Source: CAZAQS01 sp964486825 (GTDB lineage Bacteria; Chloroflexota; Anaerolineae; Anaerolineales; UBA4823). From it: 34,984 nucleotides of DNA. The notes beneath the pieces were generated by a model. The model ran no database searches and was not told where the DNA came from. It was given only the letters and a program-made list of their open reading frames with translations. The stretch spans positions 1 through 34,984 of the forward strand of contig CAZAQS010000018.1 in NCBI GenBank assembly GCA_964486825.1, read 5' to 3'. Below, one piece after another: positions 31,004-34,984 of this stretch; within the stretch, counting starts at the first letter, position 1, and the number at the start of each line of letters is the position of its first letter. Position numbers and translations under genes: made by a program.

Positions 31004-32188
31004 TTAGATAAATTCCACGAATACCTGGTTACCCAGGAGACGTCCTTTTCTTGTCAATCGCAGGATATCGTTATCCTGACCTCCCCATTCGAGTAAACCA
31101 ATTTTGAGGAGGCGTTCGATCTGTTCACCAAACCGGTCTAGCAGGCTTTCATCAAAACGCTCCTTGAAGCCCCTCCCCGAGACTCCTTCTTGGACCAGGC
31201 GTAAACCCATCATCATCGTATCTGCAATTTCAGCATCGCGCTCGACACGCACTGCCTCGACGGTTGCGGGTGTGTATGGGAATGATCCCCTCTCTCCATC
31301 TAAACAACGCTGGATATAAGCGGCAGGGGTGAGGACATTTGCAGTGCGGTAGCCGCCTGCGAATCCATGCGCCCCAGCGCCGAGACCAAAATAAGGCAGG
31401 TTGCGCCAATACTGCAAGTTATGCTGGCAAGCCATCACTTGCCCATTGGTATCAGGCCTGGCCCAGTTTGAAATCTCATACTGGATAAACCCGGCCTGAT
31501 CAAGTCGCTGGCTGGCGTACTCATACATATCTGCCGCCAAGTCAGAGTCAGGCTCGGGAAGCAGCCCATTCAACACCTGGTGCTGCATCGGCGTTCCATG
31601 CTCCAGCGTAAGCGCATACAAGGAGAGATGATCCGGCTCTAGAGCCAGGGCCTGGTCGAGGTTATCCTGCCATACCCTCATGGTTTGATCTGGAATGCCG
31701 AAGATCAGATCCAGGTTAAAATTTTCAAAGCCCGCCTGGCGTGCCCATGAAACAGCCTGGACCACCTCATCCATCTCGTGCTCTCGCTCCAACATGCGCA
31801 GCTCGGCCGGGTTGGCTGATTGCATTCCCAGGCTGATCCGGTTAACACCCAACTGGTGCAAACCGGTAAACTCGTTCAGGCTGACCGTGCCGGGGTTCGC
31901 CTCGAGGGTAATTTCCTGACAGCCTTCGAGATCGAAAGAGGCCTGTACGGTGGATAGAACTCGCCCAATTTGTGGCGCCGGCAGCAGGGAGGGCGTCCCT
32001 CCCCCAAAGAAAATCGTTTTTACAGGCATTCGCTCCCCGGCTGATTGAGCCAGTAGCTCAATTTCCCGGCACAGCGCGCTGATATAAGACGGGATCAGGT
32101 TATTGATGCCCGCGTAGGTATTGAAATCACAATAGCTGCAGCGGTGGCGGCAAAATGGGATATGTAGGTATAAGCTAAAATCGTGCAT
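31004..32188 (-). CDS. hemW: HemW-like radical-SAM haem chaperone
   Basis: A 394-residue radical-SAM protein. LYLHIPFCRHRCSYCDFN contains the CX3CX2C 4Fe-4S motif at residues 13-20. GGGTPSLL, ITLEANPGT, RISLGMQSA, LDLIFGIPDQT and LSLYALTLEHGTPM follow. CQHNLQYWRNLPYFGLGAGAHGF carries the HNxxYW signature that separates HemW from the true coproporphyrinogen III dehydrogenase HemN. HemN's extra N-terminal cysteine and extension are missing. HemW binds haem and inserts it into respiratory proteins. It is probably translated from a near-leaderless mRNA: an extended -10 ends nine bases before the ATG. No haem-biosynthesis genes are close by. Confidence 0.94.
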   Translation of the reverse strand: MHDFSLYLHIPFCRHRCSYCDFNTYAGINNLIPSYISALCREIELLAQSAGERMPVKTIFFGGGTPSLLPAPQIGRVLSTVQASFDLEGCQEITLEANPGTVSLNEFTGLHQLGVNRISLGMQSANPAELRMLEREHEMDEVVQAVSWARQAGFENFNLDLIFGIPDQTMRVWQDNLDQALALEPDHLSLYALTLEHGTPMQHQVLNGLLPEPDSDLAADMYEYASQRLDQAGFIQYEISNWARPDTNGQVMACQHNLQYWRNLPYFGLGAGAHGFAGGYRTANVLTPAAYIQRCLDGERGSFPYTPATVEAVRVERDAEIADTMMMGLRLVQEGVSGRGFKERFDESLLDRFGEQIERLLKIGLLEWGGQDNDILRLTRKGRLLGNQVFVEFI

Positions 32189-32197
32189 ACCCGGCAG

Positions 32198-32206
32198 AGT
32201 ATACCA
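32198..32206 (-). promoter_or_regulatory. Extended -10 promoter of hemW
   Basis: TGGTATACT on the minus strand, nine bases before the hemW ATG. The predicted start point leaves a leader of no more than about three bases, and no Shine-Dalgarno site is seen. Confidence 0.5.
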
Positions 32207-32271
32207 TGCTGAGGATTTCTCTCATACGAGGACGAGTAAAGAAAATGGACTTCCCAGACCTGCTAAAAGGC

Positions 32272-32280
32272 TGGTATAAT
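32272..32280 (+). promoter_or_regulatory. Extended -10 promoter of the LysM gene
   Basis: TGGTATAAT, 37 bases before the ATG at 32318, divergent from the hemW promoter 66 bases away. Transcription is expected near 32287. Confidence 0.5.
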
Positions 32281-32317
32281 CCGCCAAGTTCGGGTAATTT
32301 CCCGGCAATTAACGCCT

Positions 32318-33469
32318 ATGACCCCTGAAACCCCAACGAACCCGACCATACTTTGCCCTACCTGTGGAACGCGCCTGTCTGAAGATGCGGCCCGCTGCCT
32401 GGTATGCGGCGCAGAAGTGGGAAGCTCTGACAAGCCTGCTCGATCTGCGAAAGCTGTGCAGGGAAGCCGCATGCCAGAGATTACGCTTAGCCTACCAGCA
32501 GCCCTGGGCCTGCTGGCGCTGTTCCTATCTATTGGTGCGGTGATGGTTTTCTTTGCCCTGCGAAACCAGCCAGAAGTAGTAGCCGCGGTACCTACGACGG
32601 TGACCCCCACTCTTGAGATCACCTCAACGGTGACCCCCACAGACTTGCCGCCTACAGCTACCAGCTCTCCTATGCCCACACCAACGCCGGTTGAGTATGT
32701 CGTGCAGCCGGGTGATACCTGCCTGGGCATCGCTGGTCTCTTTGAAGTGTCCATCCTCGCCATAACGCTCGAGAACAACCTGTCCTCGGAGTGCTTCCTG
32801 AGCCCGGGTACTACGCTCTTCATTCCTCAACCGACCGCCACTGTCACCCCGCTTCCGACTGCTACTCTGAGCAGCTTACAAGAGACAGAACAGGCTTGCA
32901 GCAAAGATACCTATGTCGTCAAAGAATCCGATACACTCAGCAGCATTGCCATTAACTACAATATTTCACAGAGTGCTATCAAAGAAGAGAACGGCCTGGT
33001 AGGCGATACAGTGTTTTTGGGGCAACCCCTGGTTATCCCACTCTGCATGCGAGCCACTCCCATTGGACCAACCGTAACCCCCACGCCTTTACCACCTTAC
33101 CCGGCTCCTAACCTGCTGCTCCCTGCTGATGGAGCGCCATTCACGATCAGTGATGAAACCATCACGCTGCAATGGGCTTCCGTCGGGACCTTGAGAGAAG
33201 GCGAAGCTTATGCCGTCACGGTAGAAGATGTAACGGAAGGCCAGAGCCGCAAACTGGTGCGTTACGTCACTGACACGAAGTTCATCGTGCCTGCCTCTTT
33301 CCGTTCCACAGATAGGAACCCGCATGTCTTCCGTTGGTCGGTCGGATCCGTCCGCCAGGCGGGCACCGATAGCGAAGGCAATCCAGCTTGGGAACCGGCC
33401 GGGGCATTAAGCGTCCAACGTGTTTTCACCTGGTCCAGCGCAGGCCCTGCCTCCACGCCAGGCGGATAA
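32318..33469 (+). CDS. Zinc-ribbon, single-TM protein with two extracellular LysM domains
   Basis: A 383-residue membrane protein with a mixed architecture. Residues 13-30 form a short zinc ribbon (CPTC at 13-16, CLVC at 27-30), predicted cytoplasmic. Residues 57-80 are one membrane helix. Residues 88-125 are a Thr/Pro-rich linker with a repeated TVTPT unit (the DNA repeats ACGGTGACCCCCAC). LysM domains lie at about 126-170 (YVVQPGDTCLGIAGLFEVS) and 198-242 (TYVVKESDTLSSIAINYNIS). After a second Pro-rich linker, residues 260-370 (LLLPADGAPFTISDETITLQW) look like an Ig/fibronectin-type domain, common on Anaerolineae surface proteins. LysM binds N-acetylglucosamine polymers such as peptidoglycan. 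No catalytic domain, so a scaffold or sensor. A strong hairpin ends the gene 22 bases after its stop. Confidence 0.88.
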   Translation: MTPETPTNPTILCPTCGTRLSEDAARCLVCGAEVGSSDKPARSAKAVQGSRMPEITLSLPAALGLLALFLSIGAVMVFFALRNQPEVVAAVPTTVTPTLEITSTVTPTDLPPTATSSPMPTPTPVEYVVQPGDTCLGIAGLFEVSILAITLENNLSSECFLSPGTTLFIPQPTATVTPLPTATLSSLQETEQACSKDTYVVKESDTLSSIAINYNISQSAIKEENGLVGDTVFLGQPLVIPLCMRATPIGPTVTPTPLPPYPAPNLLLPADGAPFTISDETITLQWASVGTLREGEAYAVTVEDVTEGQSRKLVRYVTDTKFIVPASFRSTDRNPHVFRWSVGSVRQAGTDSEGNPAWEPAGALSVQRVFTWSSAGPASTPGG

Positions 33470-33490
33470 GATATTCTTTTAGGGAAAAGG

Positions 33491-33537
33491 AAAACTGGAT
33501 GTTTTGCACGACAGAGCCGTGCAAAACATCCAGTTTT
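33491..33537. terminator. Bidirectional terminator with a perfect 20-bp stem
   Basis: 33491-33510 pairs exactly with 33518-33537 around a seven-base ACAGAGC loop. The stem base is AAAA/TTTT, so both strands end in a U-stretch. It separates the LysM gene from the convergent citrate synthase gene. Confidence 0.75.
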
Positions 33538-33572
33538 GATTCAAGAGTTACCCGCTCAAATGAGCAAATCTA

Positions 33573-34886
33573 TCATGCAGGCTGTTTTGCCTTCCTTACG
33601 GTCTCCTCAAGCATCTCCGTAGTGAGAGATTTTGGCCGCTCCAGAGGTTGCCCTAAGGCACGCGCCCAAACGGCATTGGCAGAAACGCCTAAGAAGCGGC
33701 CTACCCCGAACAAGAGGGTGTAAAAATCAAATTCCTGCAGGCCGTAATGATATTGCAGGACGCCGCTGATCGCATCCACGTTCGGCCAGGGATCGCGAGC
33801 CTTGCCATGCTGGCGTAGTACTTCTGGTACAATATCGTACACCATGCTAGCCAGGTCGAAAATTTCATCTCCAACCAGGTGCTCCTTACCGAACTCCAAC
33901 AGCGTCGAAAAGCGCGGGTCAGTCTTCCTCAAGACGCCATGTCCATACCCTGGAATAACCTGCCCGGCATTCAAGGTATCCCAGGCGTATTTCTCCAACT
34001 GTTCTCGGGTAGGGTTGCCACCGTACTTATTTCGAATCTCCAAAAGCCATCGCAAAGCCTCCTGGTTTGCCAGACCGTGTAGCGGACCGGCCAGCCCATT
34101 CAACCCTGCTGAAAAGGCGTAATAAATATCGGATAGCGCGGATCCTACCAGGTGGGTGGTATGTGCGCTTACATTACCGCTCTCATGGTCCGAATGCAAC
34201 AGGAAGTAAAGCCGGGAAAGCTCCTGGTACTCTTCAGAGGGGAGATCCATCATAACGGCAAAATTTCCTGCCCAGTCCAGGCTTCGATCGGGAGGGATAT
34301 GCTCAGCTTCCTGGCATTTCACCCGGAAGATATAAGCGGCGATAGCAGGCATTTTGGCAGACAGGTTCAGGCTGTCCTCCAGCATCGGCTCCCAATACTC
34401 TTCCTTCTTCATCCCTTCCTGGTATCTTTTTGCAAACAACGACTCGCGCTGCAACGCCAATACTGCCTGTGAGAAAAGAGGGATTGGATGGGTATCACAG
34501 GGCATTGCATCCAATACGGAGAAAACGTAATCAGGGACCTCTCCCCTTTCCTTCCACTCTTCTTCTACCTCAAGCGCCTCAGCTTCTGTTGGTAGCTCTC
34601 CAACCAGCAACAGGTAATACAAACCACCCACGTAAGGCATCTTTGCACCGGGTGGCTTGGGCAGTTTCTCCAACACCTCGGGGATCGTGTAACCTCGGAA
34701 ACGGATGCCCTCATCCGGATCTACATAGGAGATGTCTGTTACAAGGCTCTTCACATCTCTCATTCCACCATAAACTTGCGAGATCGTGACCTCCCCTACC
34801 ACCACATCCCCATTCTCCTTTACCAACTCCCTTACCCTTTCTCGCCACTCAGGTAATTGAGCCTCGATTTTTTCTTTCAGCTTCAT
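33573..34886 (-). CDS. gltA: Citrate synthase of the eukaryotic/mitochondrial type
   Basis: A 437-residue enzyme condensing oxaloacetate and acetyl-CoA to citrate. It follows the mitochondrial sequence pattern almost throughout: VVVGEVTISQVYGGMRDVKS, PDEGIRFRGYTIPEVLEKLP, LHSDHESGNVSAHTTHLVGS, AGLNGLAGPLHGLANQEALR, VIPGYGHGVLRKTDPRF, PWPNVDAISGVL and LGQPLERPKSLTTEML. The catalytic residues are the first His in LHSDHE, the His of GYGHG and the Asp of NVDAISG, all present. Typical bacterial GltA has a different N-terminus and hexamer-type NADH site; this dimer-type form is found in a minority of bacteria. The ATG has an excellent AGGAGGAAGGA site. A dyad of AGCGCT units lies 77 bases upstream. 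The gene is alone and convergent with the LysM gene. Confidence 0.95.
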   Translation of the reverse strand: MKLKEKIEAQLPEWRERVRELVKENGDVVVGEVTISQVYGGMRDVKSLVTDISYVDPDEGIRFRGYTIPEVLEKLPKPPGAKMPYVGGLYYLLLVGELPTEAEALEVEEEWKERGEVPDYVFSVLDAMPCDTHPIPLFSQAVLALQRESLFAKRYQEGMKKEEYWEPMLEDSLNLSAKMPAIAAYIFRVKCQEAEHIPPDRSLDWAGNFAVMMDLPSEEYQELSRLYFLLHSDHESGNVSAHTTHLVGSALSDIYYAFSAGLNGLAGPLHGLANQEALRWLLEIRNKYGGNPTREQLEKYAWDTLNAGQVIPGYGHGVLRKTDPRFSTLLEFGKEHLVGDEIFDLASMVYDIVPEVLRQHGKARDPWPNVDAISGVLQYHYGLQEFDFYTLLFGVGRFLGVSANAVWARALGQPLERPKSLTTEMLEETVRKAKQPA

Positions 34887-34962
34887 TCCTTCCTCCTAAC
34901 TCAGGGATATTCTCTATTTCTGCCAGGCGCTACGATTGCAGGCCATACCTAGATGATAAACC

Positions 34963-34976
34963 AGCGCTGTAGCGCT
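34963..34976. repeat. AGCGCT-gt-AGCGCT dyad upstream of citrate synthase
   Basis: Two copies of the self-complementary AGCGCT separated by two bases. GTAGCGC at 34969-34975 is also an inverted partner of GCGCTAC at 34927-34933. It may be an operator site for the citrate synthase gene or simply a small repeat. No clear promoter was identified beside it. Confidence 0.3.
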
Positions 34977-34984
34977 TATACATC

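Noticed and set aside
32598..32640. Direct repeat ACGGTGACCCCCAC as a possible short CRISPR-like repeat
   Set aside because: Only two copies within a Thr/Pro-rich coding linker; explained by the TVTPT protein repeat.

Overview
The window looks like a chromosomal segment of an uncultured Chloroflexota bacterium, most likely Anaerolineae-like. That placement is an inference from gene content: a polyprenol-mannosyltransferase-like/NHL fusion protein, a DUF348-G5-propeller lipoprotein, an RsmD with an APPQY motif, and a citrate synthase of the mitochondrial type. It is not a phylogenetic result. A run of ten N at 425-434 shows that this is a draft or metagenome scaffold. I saw no rRNA, tRNA, insertion sequence, phage gene or CRISPR array. 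Almost all of the sequence is densely packed housekeeping and conserved unknown genes.

Layout, left to right. (1) 1-3.7 kb: the 3' part of an MTA/SAH-deaminase-like amidohydrolase fused to a CYTH-like domain, convergent with aspS, whose anticodon-loop signature suggests a non-discriminating enzyme. (2) 3.9-10.3 kb, plus strand: a MATE/ANK-like multipass membrane protein, a fused E1-alpha/E1-beta 2-oxoacid dehydrogenase, and a DinG-family helicase with an N-terminal DEDDh exonuclease. (3) 10.3-14.0 kb, minus strand: a 125-residue unknown, a BchI/ChlI-like AAA+ ATPase with a Cys4 motif, a TPR protein, a UroD-family protein and rsmD. (4) 14.1-17.25 kb, minus strand: a DUF348-G5-propeller lipoprotein, a UDP-glucuronate-decarboxylase-like SDR and a GtrA-like membrane protein. 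(5) 17.3-22.3 kb, plus strand: scpB, an RsuA/RluB pseudouridine synthase, a HEAT-repeat protein, and an unknown gene whose 5' part is cut off by an in-frame TAG. (6) 22.3-22.8 kb: no intact gene, but a decayed CPBP-protease remnant on the minus strand. (7) 22.8-28.3 kb: a membrane glycosyltransferase-NHL fusion, then sucCD. (8) 28.4-34.9 kb: acpP (minus), an isoprenoid pair (fni and a polyprenyl diphosphate synthase), hemW (minus), a zinc-ribbon/TM/LysM protein, and a citrate synthase (minus).

Functionally, citrate synthase, succinyl-CoA synthetase and a 2-oxoacid dehydrogenase E1 point to an oxidative or split TCA-type central metabolism. Fni plus the prenyl synthase supply isoprenoids. AspS, RsmD, the pseudouridine synthase, ScpB and DinG are information-processing genes. 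The GT39-like fusion, the SDR/GtrA pair, the lipoprotein and the LysM protein belong to the cell envelope.

One regulatory theme recurs. Extended -10 boxes (TGnTATAAT, usually without a recognisable -35) sit in front of aspS, dinG, the lipoprotein, scpB, sucC and the LysM gene, with a TGGTATACT variant before hemW. At dinG and the pseudouridine synthase the -10 box ends six bases before the ATG and there is no Shine-Dalgarno site, so leaderless mRNAs are predicted; hemW and the 125-residue unknown are close to this. The most unusual items are the amidohydrolase-CYTH fusion, the in-frame TAG at 20976, the HEAT-repeat neighbourhood around it, the face-to-face promoters at 17.24-17.30 kb, and the mitochondrial-type citrate synthase. 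I did not find a clear new multi-gene defence or mobile system.
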